NCBI RefSeq assembly: GCF_023824195.1
Contig: NZ_CP085442.1
Coordinates: forward strand, 3,820,001 to 3,884,000
Length of the DNA stretch: 64,000 nt
Direction of reading: 5' to 3'
DNA from: Priestia megaterium
Lineage (GTDB): Bacteria; Bacillota; Bacilli; Bacillales; Bacillaceae_H
Below, piece by piece: positions 1-7,768 of the stretch (position 1 is the first letter of the stretch; the number at the start of each line of letters is the position of its first letter). The notes under the pieces are model-generated. The model saw only the letters and a program-made list of their open reading frames with translations, was not told where the DNA came from and did not search any database. Position numbers and translations under genes: made by a program.

Positions 1-127
1 ACAGCAAACCGTTCTAACAAAAAAAGAGCTTGTAAAAATAGCCGACGTAATGAAGCAGCTGTCTCTGCGAATTGAGAAGATGGCACATTCCTCAGAAGAA
101 CTTGAACGGTTAACTGAAAAAAGTTGA
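1..127 (+). CDS. C-terminal end of an unidentified protein (partial)
   Basis: The reading frame is open from base 2 to a TGA at 125-127 and gives about 41 residues rich in Lys, Glu and Leu, with a likely coiled or helical C-terminus ending in LERLTEKS. A strong hairpin terminator follows 6 bases after the stop, as expected for a real gene end. The fragment is too short to assign a family. In B. subtilis the neighbour of hpr is the YhaH-type general stress protein, which would fit a helical Lys/Glu-rich tail, but that is only a guess from synteny. Confidence 0.6.
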   Translation, partial: QQTVLTKKELVKIADVMKQLSLRIEKMAHSSEELERLTEKS

Positions 128-132
128 TATGC

Positions 133-169
133 AAAAAAGCCTTCTCAGCTTGCACAAGAAGGCTTTTTT
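133..169. terminator. Bidirectional terminator between the 5' partial gene and hpr
   Basis: An A-rich stem (AAAAAGCCTTCT) pairs with AGAAGGCTTTTT around a 10-base loop, with T runs on both strands. It serves the plus-strand gene ending at 127 and hpr on the minus strand, whose stop codon lies inside the stem. Confidence 0.85.
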
Positions 170-698
170 ATTTTTTCAAGCTAGCGGGCTCTTGAGAAGA
201 ACGTTCGATAAACTGGACAAAATCCTCTCCGTATATGCTTCGAATCAGAGCCGTCAGCTCAACAAAGTCAGGCAGCTCTCCGTAAACATCTCGCAGCGGC
301 ATCGCTCCTTGAAACAAAGGATTTTCAAGAGGGTTATAATCCTCGAGCGTTTTTAAAAACATCTTTTTTCCTTCTTCTGTGAGCTGTACGTATGTATTCC
401 GCTTATCTTTCTCATTTTTAGAAAGGGTAAGATAGCCCCGCAAGTGCAATTTTTTTGCAAAGTTAAAAGCTGTGGATAAATGCATGACGCCTAGCTTTGA
501 AATGTCGGTCATCGACGCAATTTCCAGCTGATAAGCAATCCCCAAAATGTGATGCTCATTAATGCTCAAATCGTACGGCTTAACCCACTGCTCCCAATCC
601 TTTTCAGTAGACTTCCAAAGAGCTTTGCTTACTTGCATCACAAGCTGATTAAACAGCATGGCATCTTTAATCGTATCTTGATTTAACGTGCGTTTCAC
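168..698 (-). CDS. hpr: MarR-family transition-state regulator Hpr (ScoC)
   Basis: A 176-residue winged-helix protein. The stretch KALWKSTEKDWEQWVKPYDL followed by INEHHILGIAYQL and GVMHLSTAFNFAKKL matches B. subtilis Hpr/ScoC almost residue for residue, including the recognition helix. Hpr represses extracellular protease, oligopeptide transport and sporulation genes when growth slows. It is somewhat shorter than the B. subtilis protein (about 203 aa) because the acidic C-terminal tail is reduced to a few residues. It forms a single-gene unit; the start at 698 has an AGGAAGTGAAGAGG purine tract upstream. Family assignment is firm; targets are known only from B. subtilis. Confidence 0.93.
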   Translation of the reverse strand: MKRTLNQDTIKDAMLFNQLVMQVSKALWKSTEKDWEQWVKPYDLSINEHHILGIAYQLEIASMTDISKLGVMHLSTAFNFAKKLHLRGYLTLSKNEKDKRNTYVQLTEEGKKMFLKTLEDYNPLENPLFQGAMPLRDVYGELPDFVELTALIRSIYGEDFVQFIERSSQEPASLKK

Positions 699-854
699 CT
701 CTTCACTTCCTCTCTAGAAATGCAACCGTTCACATCATTTTCCCCTAAGACTTTATAAACAAAAAGAATGAAAATATATACAAAATATTATACATGATTG
801 CTTATATATTTCAACTTATTTTGCATAAAAATAAATTTTAACGTTTCTTTATGT

Positions 855-898
855 AAAAAAACAGGTGTGAACGTTCAGCGTTCACGCCTGTTTTTTAA
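855..898. terminator. Terminator after rsiV
   Basis: The stem AAAAAACAGG-GTGAACG pairs with CGTTCAC-CCTGTTTTTT around a short loop. On the minus strand it follows and overlaps the end of rsiV and closes the sigV-rsiV operon. Confidence 0.85.
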
Positions 899-1758
899 TG
901 AATATACCGTTGACCAACTAGAAGGTTTGAAATAACGGCTGTCGGAATTTCAAACTCAATATTTCCCATATATCCTGGAGCGACTTCGTATTTATCAAAT
1001 ACGATTCTAAGCTTGTGATCTTTTGTAATGTAGAAGCTTTGATTTTCATCAATCTGTTTAAAAGGATCCATATCTTCTTCAGTCAGCCAGTAGATTTTGC
1101 CTTCTTCATGTTTCATTTGATCTTTCATTTGCTGTTTAATATTTTCACTAATGACCTTTATATAGCTTTTATCTTTGAACAAACTTGGAAGCGTAACGAG
1201 CACTTCGTGTTTTTTATCAATCGTGTCGTACTGATTGACGCTGGACGTTGAAGCTCTCGATTCTTCCACATATCGATGAACAACAAGCAAATCGTCAGTA
1301 TCCGTCATAATATCATAGCCGCTGCTTACAGCCACGTTTCCTTTCTCTCCTTTTTGTAATGTTTTCATCTCTTGTTTAAACTGTTCATACAGCTGCTTGT
1401 TTTCTTTTACATACTTTTCATTCAAACTTGTTTGAAGACCTTTGTTTTGCAGCCCTGAAATCGATGGTGTTTTCACGTCAATACGAGAATGCTTTTCTTC
1501 TTGCTTCAGTTCATCAAATGTAATAACTTCTACTACTTTTCCCAGTACAGGAATTTTTACCATTGCATTTGCTGCATCTGGACTTACATTCACCGTCATG
1601 ATAAAAATCACCGCTGCTGCCGCGATCGCGCTCGGCCAAATATAGGATTTCTTTTTACGAGGATGTGAAGCAAGTGCCTGTGCGATAATATCATCTAATT
1701 CGTCTGGAATAGGAATGTCATGATACTGCTTCTTTAACTTTTCTATTTTTTCGTTCAT
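895..1758 (-). CDS. rsiV: Anti-sigma-V factor RsiV (lysozyme receptor)
   Basis: A 287-residue single-pass membrane protein. It has a cytoplasmic N-terminal segment that should hold SigV, a transmembrane helix at about 40-60, an AxA-like signal-peptidase site just after it (SPDAANAM), and an extracellular DUF4179/DUF3298 domain ending in IPTAVISNLLVGQRYI. It is very close to B. subtilis RsiV (285 aa), where lysozyme binding to the outer domain exposes the cleavage site for signal peptidase and then RasP, freeing SigV. The start overlaps the sigV stop by 4 bases (ATGA type), so the two genes are translationally coupled. Confidence 0.95.
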   Translation of the reverse strand: MNEKIEKLKKQYHDIPIPDELDDIIAQALASHPRKKKSYIWPSAIAAAAVIFIMTVNVSPDAANAMVKIPVLGKVVEVITFDELKQEEKHSRIDVKTPSISGLQNKGLQTSLNEKYVKENKQLYEQFKQEMKTLQKGEKGNVAVSSGYDIMTDTDDLLVVHRYVEESRASTSSVNQYDTIDKKHEVLVTLPSLFKDKSYIKVISENIKQQMKDQMKHEEGKIYWLTEEDMDPFKQIDENQSFYITKDHKLRIVFDKYEVAPGYMGNIEFEIPTAVISNLLVGQRYIH

Positions 1759-2255
1759 TGTTTTAAATCCTCCTCCGTCATCGTAACCCGCAACAGGTTC
1801 AACCCTCTGTAAAGCCTTGTCTTTACCGTATTTACATTTTCCTCAATGATTTCCGCAATTTCTTCCATTTTTAAATCTTCGAAAAAACGCAGAATAATAA
1901 TGGTCTTATATTTAACCGGCAGCTGATCCATTGCTTGTTTTAAATCTATATCTTCATACTTATCTTCGCGTCCGCTGCTCAAGTGCTCAAGCGCTTCATC
2001 GTCCATAAGCGTTAAGCGTTTATGCTTGCGCAGGAAATCGATTGCTGTTCGTACAACAATTTTATAAAGCCAGCTTTTAATCGATTGAATATCCTTGATA
2101 CTGTCCATTGAAATGAGTGCTTTTTTAATCGATTCTTGCACAATATCAAGCGCATCTTCTTGACTTTTCACATAGCTAAAAGCAAGCCGGTAAAAATCCG
2201 CTTTATGCTCGGTTATGCACGCTACGAGCATCTGATGTGCATCATGTTTTTTCAT
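1755..2255 (-). CDS. sigV: ECF RNA polymerase sigma factor SigV
   Basis: A 166-residue ECF sigma factor with region 2 (FYRLAFSYVKSQEDALDIVQ, about 22-41) and region 4 (LPVKYKTIIILRFFEDLKME, then a helix-turn-helix with NTVKTRLYRGL). Length and sequence match B. subtilis SigV, which answers lysozyme and drives peptidoglycan modification genes. It overlaps rsiV by 4 bases. Upstream is a CCAAAC-N17-CGTCTA promoter of the type SigV itself reads, suggesting autoregulation. In B. subtilis oatA follows rsiV; here the operon ends at rsiV, and the deacetylase gene lies divergent instead. Confidence 0.95.
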   Translation of the reverse strand: MKKHDAHQMLVACITEHKADFYRLAFSYVKSQEDALDIVQESIKKALISMDSIKDIQSIKSWLYKIVVRTAIDFLRKHKRLTLMDDEALEHLSSGREDKYEDIDLKQAMDQLPVKYKTIIILRFFEDLKMEEIAEIIEENVNTVKTRLYRGLNLLRVTMTEEDLKQ

Positions 2256-2304
2256 CGTCTTTCATGCCCCTTCTATTTTCTCTTGCTGAAGTACGTCCAT
2301 AAGG

Positions 2305-2333
2305 TAGACGGAATAAGTAGAAAAATAGTTTGG
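2305..2333 (-). promoter_or_regulatory. Putative SigV promoter of sigV-rsiV
   Basis: On the minus strand CCAAAC (2328-2333) and CGTCTA (2305-2310) are separated by exactly 17 bases. AAAC and CGTC cores at this spacing are typical of Bacillus ECF promoters. The pair mirrors the one found for pdaC on the other strand. Confidence 0.7.
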
Positions 2334-2349
2334 TTTTTTAAAAAAAAAA

Positions 2350-2378
2350 TAAAACTAAATGATGGTCTCATGCGTCTA
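2350..2378 (+). promoter_or_regulatory. Putative SigV promoter of pdaC
   Basis: TAAAAC (2350-2355), a 17-base spacer, then CGTCTA (2373-2378), ending 37 bases before the pdaC start codon. The -10 hexamer and spacing are identical to those of the divergent sigV promoter, and the -35 shares AAAC. Confidence 0.72.
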
Positions 2379-2414
2379 TTAGGTAGATATATACAAAAAG
2401 GGGAATATTACTAC

Positions 2415-3824
2415 ATGAAAACCATGGGCTACAAACGTATTTTGACACTGCTTGGATGCTGTATTTTGCTTCTTGGTACAGCAGGGTATATCGTTAAAGC
2501 AAACAGTACAGAGAAAAAAACGGCAAATATTCAAACAGATCAAACCTATCCAAACGTTGAAATTCAAACGCTAGTTAAGGATCTTACCGAAGGAGGGTAT
2601 GCGATTAGCTACCCTTCCTTTGGCAAAAAAGAAATTGATCAATCCATTCAAGCTTACGTAACAGATCAAGTGGCACACTATGAAAAAAAGCTGAAGAAGC
2701 AGTCAAAAAAGAAAAAATCTGAATTAACTATTACATATAAAATCGTTCATTACAGCAAACAAACGCTAAGCATTGCCTTTGATGAATATGAATCTGTAAA
2801 TGGAGAGAAAGGAACGTCTTCTCTCAAAACCTTTACATTTGATCTGCCTGCTCAAAAACAAATGTCGTTAAAAGATTTATTTAAAGAAGATGCAAACTAT
2901 TTAGATCGTCTTTCAGCTATTTCATATGCTGAATTAAAAAAACAAATGAAAACAGCTGATTTTGACCCGGACCTTCAAAAAGGAACGCAGGCAGCTGATA
3001 AAAATTTCAGTCATTTTGCGCTCCTTGAAAACAGTATTGTGATCTATTTTAAGCCTTATCAGCTAGGCGATGAACAAACGAAAACCCAAACAATCGCTAT
3101 CCAAAAAGATTTATTTAAAGACATCATGAGCGATGCTTACAAAGACGAAGCAGCAAATAAAAATAAAGTGAAAGAAACGCCTCCAAAACATATCGTTAAC
3201 GAAATGCCGGAGCAAGGAGCACCTATTGACCCAACTAAAAAAATCGTTGCAATGACCTTTGATGACGGACCTAACCCTTCATCTACCAATGTGATTTTAG
3301 ATGGATTAAAAGAAGTGAACGGGCACGCTACCTTTTTTGTGTTAGGAAGCCGCGTTCAATATTATCCTGAAACAATCGAACGTATGGTCAAGGAAGGCAA
3401 CGAAGTCGGAAATCACTCTTGGGATCATCCTCAGCTCACTCGTTTAAATGAAGCGCAGGTCAAACACCAAATAGGCGATACCCAAGCGCTCATTAAACAA
3501 GTCAGCGGCTATGAACCACTGCATGTCCGCCCTCCTTATGGAGCCGTGAACGCAAATGTAAGACGTTATATCGGAAATGTTGGCGTGACTCTATGGGATA
3601 TCGATCCCGAAGACTGGAAATATCGAAACGTGCCTCACTCCGTCCAAGCAGTTATGAGCCAAGTCGGAGACGGGAAAGTTATTTTAATGCATGATATTTA
3701 TCAAACAAGCGCCGAAGCAGCCGTTGAAATTATGAAGAAGCTTCATGCACAAGGGTATCAGCTTGTTACGATTTCACAGCTAGAGCAAGTAAAAAAAGAG
3801 CGGGAGCAGCTGCACGTACAGTAG
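2415..3824 (+). CDS. pdaC: Peptidoglycan N-acetyl deacetylase PdaC-like (DUF4163/DUF3298 + NodB)
   Basis: A protein of 469 residues, the length of B. subtilis PdaC (467). An N-terminal signal anchor (about 6-26) is followed by a DUF4163/DUF3298 module (about 45-240) and a NodB polysaccharide deacetylase domain from about 270. Catalytic motifs are visible: TFDDGP (about 281), the zinc site NHSWDH, RPPYG, and a late LMHD. It should act outside the membrane and remove acetyl groups from peptidoglycan sugars, which raises lysozyme resistance. The frame is open far upstream, but the start at 2415 gives a signal peptide directly after AAAAGGGGAATATT and follows the ECF promoter. A terminator follows the stop. 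Confidence 0.88.
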   Translation: MKTMGYKRILTLLGCCILLLGTAGYIVKANSTEKKTANIQTDQTYPNVEIQTLVKDLTEGGYAISYPSFGKKEIDQSIQAYVTDQVAHYEKKLKKQSKKKKSELTITYKIVHYSKQTLSIAFDEYESVNGEKGTSSLKTFTFDLPAQKQMSLKDLFKEDANYLDRLSAISYAELKKQMKTADFDPDLQKGTQAADKNFSHFALLENSIVIYFKPYQLGDEQTKTQTIAIQKDLFKDIMSDAYKDEAANKNKVKETPPKHIVNEMPEQGAPIDPTKKIVAMTFDDGPNPSSTNVILDGLKEVNGHATFFVLGSRVQYYPETIERMVKEGNEVGNHSWDHPQLTRLNEAQVKHQIGDTQALIKQVSGYEPLHVRPPYGAVNANVRRYIGNVGVTLWDIDPEDWKYRNVPHSVQAVMSQVGDGKVILMHDIYQTSAEAAVEIMKKLHAQGYQLVTISQLEQVKKEREQLHVQ

Positions 3825-3840
3825 CGGATAGCAGACGAAT

Positions 3841-3872
3841 GCGCTGCAGCCATCATGATGGCTGCAGCGCTT
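3841..3872 (+). terminator. Terminator after pdaC
   Basis: A perfect GC-rich inverted repeat (GCGCTGCAGCCATC / GATGGCTGCAGCGC) is followed by TTTTGTTTTTTT. Confidence 0.9.
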
Positions 3873-3879
3873 TTGTTTT

Positions 3880-4330
3880 TTTATGCGATGTTTAATAAAG
3901 GCTATACAAAGCAGCGTAAACGGAATCACTGCGTGAAAAGGGATAAAAAGTAACACCGGCATAATCGTTAGCCCTTCTTTTAAATGCTCTTGAAAATTAC
4001 TTGCCATCGTCAAAGAAAAAAATAAAATCACCGTGCCTACAGGATAGGTTAGCGCAGAAAGTCGTTTCACCTTAAACAGTGTGGAAATTCCAACAATCAC
4101 GGTGTAAAAAAAGACGTTGATTTTAACAAATCCTCCGATTACTAATGCAATCATAAAAAACACGTCTAGCTGTTCTAGCTATTACTTCAAGCCCTTTGTA
4201 CACCGTATAAATAATTAACAGCATCAGCATCGCATTCATTACAAATAAAGGACTGTCGCTTGTTCCTCTGATGACAAAGCTTCCGTTTCCTTTTTATTGT
4301 CTTTGCTTTTTTTGTTTTTAAATACAGAAG
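3880..4330 (-). pseudogene. Decayed spore germination permease (GerB-type) remnant
   Basis: No full-length gene is present, but two frames on the minus strand carry adjoining parts of one protein. The first (about 4275-4160) reads FVIRGTSDSPLFVMNAMLML then IIYTVYKGLEVIARTA; the second (about 4163-3890) reads FFMIALVIGGFVKINVFFY and then a last membrane segment ending IKHRIKKQKR. These resemble the C-terminal helices of GerAB/GerKB amino-acid-permease-like germinant receptor subunits. The frame changes at a T-run near 4156-4160, there is a stop upstream near 4285, and the C-terminus reads through into the pdaC terminator. The N-terminal two thirds are missing. A Lys-rich stretch further upstream (PSVFKNKKSKDNKK) could be the start of a GerA-type subunit joined by deletion; this is uncertain. 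Confidence 0.6.
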
Positions 4331-4486
4331 GCACGATTAAAAACACCTTTCTTTTTTTTAGCTTTTTCCAAATAAATGCTTTGTATGCAATTTTTAATAG
4401 AGCAATCAAAGCGTAAGACAAAAAAAATAACAAAAGCTATCGGTAGAATGTCTTTAAGAAAAAAACAAAAACGGAGAGTGAGATGT

Positions 4487-4720
4487 ATGAAAATCGTGTG
4501 GATATCAGCTTTGCTTTTAGGATGCTTAATGGGATTTTCTATCAGTATAGATATGATGCAGGGATTTAGTTTTTCCATGGCCTTGCAAAATGCCTACAGT
4601 CCGTTTCGTGTTATGGAGTTCGCAGAATTATTTGTCCTTTTTTTCCTTTTGTTCTGTTTTGTAGCTGAAGTGTTTTACCGTTCATATAAAGTAAAAAAAG
4701 CAAAACAGCAGCAAAGGTAA
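4487..4720 (+). CDS. Small two-helix membrane protein, unknown function
   Basis: A 77-residue protein with two hydrophobic helices (about 3-22 and 41-62) and a basic tail (YKVKKAKQQQR). The start at 4487 follows CGGAGAGTGAGATGT; an in-frame start at 4448 would add 13 basic residues but has a poorer ribosome site. It lies between the ger remnant and the repeat-rich protein and is not obviously in an operon. I do not recognise a family. Its basic tail and size resemble small inner-membrane accessory proteins, but nothing more can be said. Confidence 0.5.
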   Translation: MKIVWISALLLGCLMGFSISIDMMQGFSFSMALQNAYSPFRVMEFAELFVLFFLLFCFVAEVFYRSYKVKKAKQQQR

Positions 4721-4884
4721 AACTCCGCAAAAAACACACATTTCTCCTTTTTACCACCTATTCTCCTTTTCATTTAAATGTTATAATTTTCATAATTGGA
4801 AAAACTTTTACACGCCTTTCTACATGGAAAGCTGTACGCTTAAACTACAAAATAAACATTGACTTTGAACTAAAAGGTGAAGAA

Positions 4885-6051
4885 ATGATGAAAAAAAAAT
4901 TAGCCGCTATTAGTACAGCTTGCTTACTTATTCTTGCAAGTGACCCCATCTCTTCTTATGCTACTCCGGATTCCTCTTCAGACGTTTTGGACCAACCTAC
5001 AAACGTGGATACAAATGAAGATGTAAAAGCTATTTTTGACTCTCTCTATCAAGAAGGCTATTCGCTTGGAGAAGAAGATGGATACGCACAGAAGAAATTC
5101 GAACAGTTTGATCAAACAACAGGACTGGACAAATCTTCTGAAGAATTCACGTGGTTTATGATGGGGTATACGGTAGGATATAAAAAAGGACAGCAGCAAA
5201 AAGAAGAAGAACTCAAGACTGAACAAGAAAATGAAATGGCTGCCGGCGAAGAGGAAGGCTATCAGCAAGGAGTGCTTGATTACAAACATGCTACCGTTCA
5301 GTCAGAAATCGAATCCTTTCCTTCTAAGTCATCCGACTGGAATAAAGGGTATGTTCAAGGCTACAAAAAAGCTATTTCTTTAATGGACTTATCTGTTAAA
5401 GCAAAAAAAGAAGGCTATAACCAAGGTCTTGAAAATGATTCAATGAGTGTTCCGAGCATGTATGATGATGAGGATATCACACGTCAGGCTTTTACAGAAG
5501 GCTTTGAAACCGCTCAATCTGAAGTGCTGAATCAGCAAAAAAAGCAGTTTGAAAAGCAGGGCTACGTGCAAGGCTATCACGACCTTTCACTTGAAGTGCC
5601 TGCAGAAGCAGAAGGCGAATTGCAAACAGCTTTTGAACAAGGATACGAAAAAGGACAGAAACAAAAACAAAAAGATGTAAAAGCACAGGGGTACGACTCT
5701 GCTTTTACTTATCAGACCTATAGAGCGCCTAAAAGTCTTCAGGACAAGCCCGAGCTAGAAAAATGGTACAAAGCAGGCTTTTATTCGAATAAAGACGTGA
5801 AACCTTTGCAGCAAAAAGCTTATAAAGACGGCTGGAAGCTTGGAAAAGAAATGAGCGTTCCAAAAAAATACAAGCAAAATAAAGCTGCCGTGGCGATGTA
5901 TAAAAAATATTTTGAACAAGGCCAAAAAAAGCAGGATAAAACAGTGAGTCATATCCTGCTCGGCAGCGGTATTGTTCTTACACTGATTGCTCTTATCACA
6001 CTATGGAGGCTCCGCCGACGTAAAGATGAAGATACAGCACTAGATAGCTAA
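4885..6051 (+). CDS. Secreted, C-terminally membrane-anchored protein with six GY-rich repeats
   Basis: A protein of 388 residues with a signal peptide (about 1-26, ending SSYA), a long hydrophilic body, a single transmembrane helix (about 356-376) and a short basic cytoplasmic tail (RLRRRK). The body consists of six degenerate repeats at about 57-103, 124-162, 176-212, 225-258, 268-303 and 314-348. Each opens with a G(Y/W)xxG element, has a middle part often carrying a (S/E/A)(V/F/A)P turn, and closes with an aromatic-xxG(F/Y)-like helix, for example EGYNQG...SVP...AFTEGF and DGWKLG...SVP...YKKYFEQG. The GxxxG spacing recalls the Yae1-type GX3 motif. The anchoring topology is that of an LPXTG-less surface protein. 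Function unknown. Confidence 0.75.
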   Translation: MMKKKLAAISTACLLILASDPISSYATPDSSSDVLDQPTNVDTNEDVKAIFDSLYQEGYSLGEEDGYAQKKFEQFDQTTGLDKSSEEFTWFMMGYTVGYKKGQQQKEEELKTEQENEMAAGEEEGYQQGVLDYKHATVQSEIESFPSKSSDWNKGYVQGYKKAISLMDLSVKAKKEGYNQGLENDSMSVPSMYDDEDITRQAFTEGFETAQSEVLNQQKKQFEKQGYVQGYHDLSLEVPAEAEGELQTAFEQGYEKGQKQKQKDVKAQGYDSAFTYQTYRAPKSLQDKPELEKWYKAGFYSNKDVKPLQQKAYKDGWKLGKEMSVPKKYKQNKAAVAMYKKYFEQGQKKQDKTVSHILLGSGIVLTLIALITLWRLRRRKDEDTALDS

Positions 6052-6063
6052 AGATAAGTACAT

Positions 6064-6100
6064 AAAAAACCCGGAAAATCACGATTTTCCGGGTTTTTTA
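6064..6100. terminator. Bidirectional terminator, repeat protein / rocE
   Basis: AAAAAACCCGGAAAATC pairs with GATTTTCCGGGTTTTTT around a 3-base loop, with T runs in both directions between two convergent genes. Confidence 0.9.
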
Positions 6101-6102
6101 TG

Positions 6103-7536
6103 CTAGATAATCATTCGCTTATTTTCCGCAAGCTGAACTTCTTGCTCCTGTTTTGACTGATTTCGTTTTCGAATTTTCAAATAATAATAAATATAGCAGC
6201 CTATAAAGAAAATACCTCCGCAGTATAACGCCATTCGCTGTTCGGGATCAAACGCAAGACTGATCATGACGATACAGTTCGTAATAAGCGCTACGATAGG
6301 AATAACCGGATAAAGAGGTGTTCTAAATTTCAGATCTTCTACTTTTCCGCCTTTAGCCACGTAAGCACGGCGGAACGCAAGCAGTGAAGCTGTAATCGCA
6401 ATCCAGCCAATTTGAGCGCCAAGTCCAGCTAGAGAAATCAGCCATACAAAAACAGTTTTAGCTGCCACTACGCTTGAAAGCAGAGAAAAACATGAAATTA
6501 CAAGCGTAATTAATAACGCATTAAACGGAACCCCTCTTTTATTGACTTTTCCAAGCGCAGGACTTGCCATTCCTTCTCGTGAAAGAGAATAAAGCATACG
6601 TGTAGCCGCGTAAAATCCAGAGTTTGCGACTGAAAGAAGAGCCGTTAAAATGATAAAGTTCATAATGTCTGCCGCATAAGGTACGCCTACACTGTCTAAC
6701 ACAACAACAAACGGGCTTTCTACGACGCCTGCTTTTTCACGAGGAATCATGCTTGCTAGGACAAACACGGATAAGACGAAAAAGAAAAGCGTACGCCAAA
6801 CCGTTTGTTTGATGGCTTTTGGAATTGTTTTTTCCGGATTTTCACTTTCTCCTGCTGCAATTCCAATCAATTCTGTTCCTTGAAACGAAAAGTTCACCGT
6901 AATCATCGTAATCAGTAAAGCTGTTACCCCATTTGGAAACAGCCCTTCGGCAAAGAAGTTTGATAAAAACGGTGCGTCCTGTCCGCTTTTCATATCAATG
7001 AGTCCAAACATTGCCGCTCCGCCTACAACGATAAACATAATAATAGCGAAAATTTTCACGCTTGAAAACCAAAATTCTGTTTCACCGAATGCTTTGGCTG
7101 AAAGTGCATTTAACGAAAAAATTAATGCTCCAAAAATTGCGCACCATAACCAAACGGGCGAGTCCGGGAACCATCTTTGCATTAACTGCCCGGCAGCTAA
7201 AAACTCAAGTGCAACCGTTACTGCCCACCCTAGCCAGTACAGCCAACCAATCGCAAAACCAGTTGCGGGGCCGATAAATTTAGTGGAGTACGTTTGAAAC
7301 GATCCTGCAACTGGCATAGCAACGGAGAGTTCTCCAAGACACAGCATCGTTAGATACATAATGAGCCCTCCTACCAAGTAGGAAATCATTGCTCCCATCG
7401 GACCGGCTTCATTGATGGTATAACCTGACCCAAGGAAAAAACCGGTACCAATACATCCTCCTAGTGATATCATAAAAAGATGCCTTGTTTTCATCGTTCT
7501 TTTTAATTCTCCTGGCTGTCCCTGTGGAATATTCAT
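6103..7536 (-). CDS. rocE: Arginine/ornithine permease RocE (APC family)
   Basis: A 477-residue amino-acid permease with 12 predicted helices. It tracks B. subtilis RocE closely: RTMKTRHLFMISLGG at the N-terminus, GWLYWLGWAVTVALEFLAAG, QGTELIGIAAGESENPEKTI and SLAFDPEQRMALYCG. RocE imports arginine and ornithine for degradation by the Roc pathway. The start at 7536 was chosen for the GGGAGG ribosome site 8 bases upstream; a longer frame would run through the cre box. It lies downstream of rocF in the same direction with a 232-base gap, so it may be co-transcribed or have its own promoter. A perfect CcpA cre box lies 30 bases before the start. Confidence 0.93.
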   Translation of the reverse strand: MNIPQGQPGELKRTMKTRHLFMISLGGCIGTGFFLGSGYTINEAGPMGAMISYLVGGLIMYLTMLCLGELSVAMPVAGSFQTYSTKFIGPATGFAIGWLYWLGWAVTVALEFLAAGQLMQRWFPDSPVWLWCAIFGALIFSLNALSAKAFGETEFWFSSVKIFAIIMFIVVGGAAMFGLIDMKSGQDAPFLSNFFAEGLFPNGVTALLITMITVNFSFQGTELIGIAAGESENPEKTIPKAIKQTVWRTLFFFVLSVFVLASMIPREKAGVVESPFVVVLDSVGVPYAADIMNFIILTALLSVANSGFYAATRMLYSLSREGMASPALGKVNKRGVPFNALLITLVISCFSLLSSVVAAKTVFVWLISLAGLGAQIGWIAITASLLAFRRAYVAKGGKVEDLKFRTPLYPVIPIVALITNCIVMISLAFDPEQRMALYCGGIFFIGCYIYYYLKIRKRNQSKQEQEVQLAENKRMII

Positions 7537-7566
7537 CCCATTTCCTCCCTTTGCTGCACAAAAAAA

Positions 7567-7580
7567 TGAAATCGCTTTCA
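7567..7580. promoter_or_regulatory. Catabolite response element (CcpA cre) before rocE
   Basis: TGAAATCGCTTTCA fits the consensus TGWAANCGNTNWCA at all constrained positions and is a perfect palindrome extended by A/T on both sides. It lies between the rocE promoter region and ribosome site, where bound CcpA would block transcription, so arginine uptake is probably repressed by preferred sugars. Confidence 0.78.
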
Positions 7581-7768
7581 TTTTTTTAGGTTTATTTTGT
7601 TTTTATAGCCGCTTATTAGGTAGCCTTTCATGACTCAAGTCAATTGATGTCCGATGATTTACAAATGGCGCCAGCCCCGTAGCGAGGATGGCAGCCGTTT
7701 AGTGCTGCATGACCGTTTCTTGGATCATAACAGACTTTCTTCACGCGACACCTATAAGTATCTCTTTC

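Noticed and set aside
2136..2414. N-terminal extension of pdaC to 2136
   Set aside because: It would overlap sigV on the other strand and cover both ECF promoters; the internal ATG at 2415 starts a normal signal anchor.
7640..7768. Short inverted repeats such as TGACTCAAGTCA between rocF and rocE
   Set aside because: Too short and without U-tract or promoter context to call as terminator or operator.
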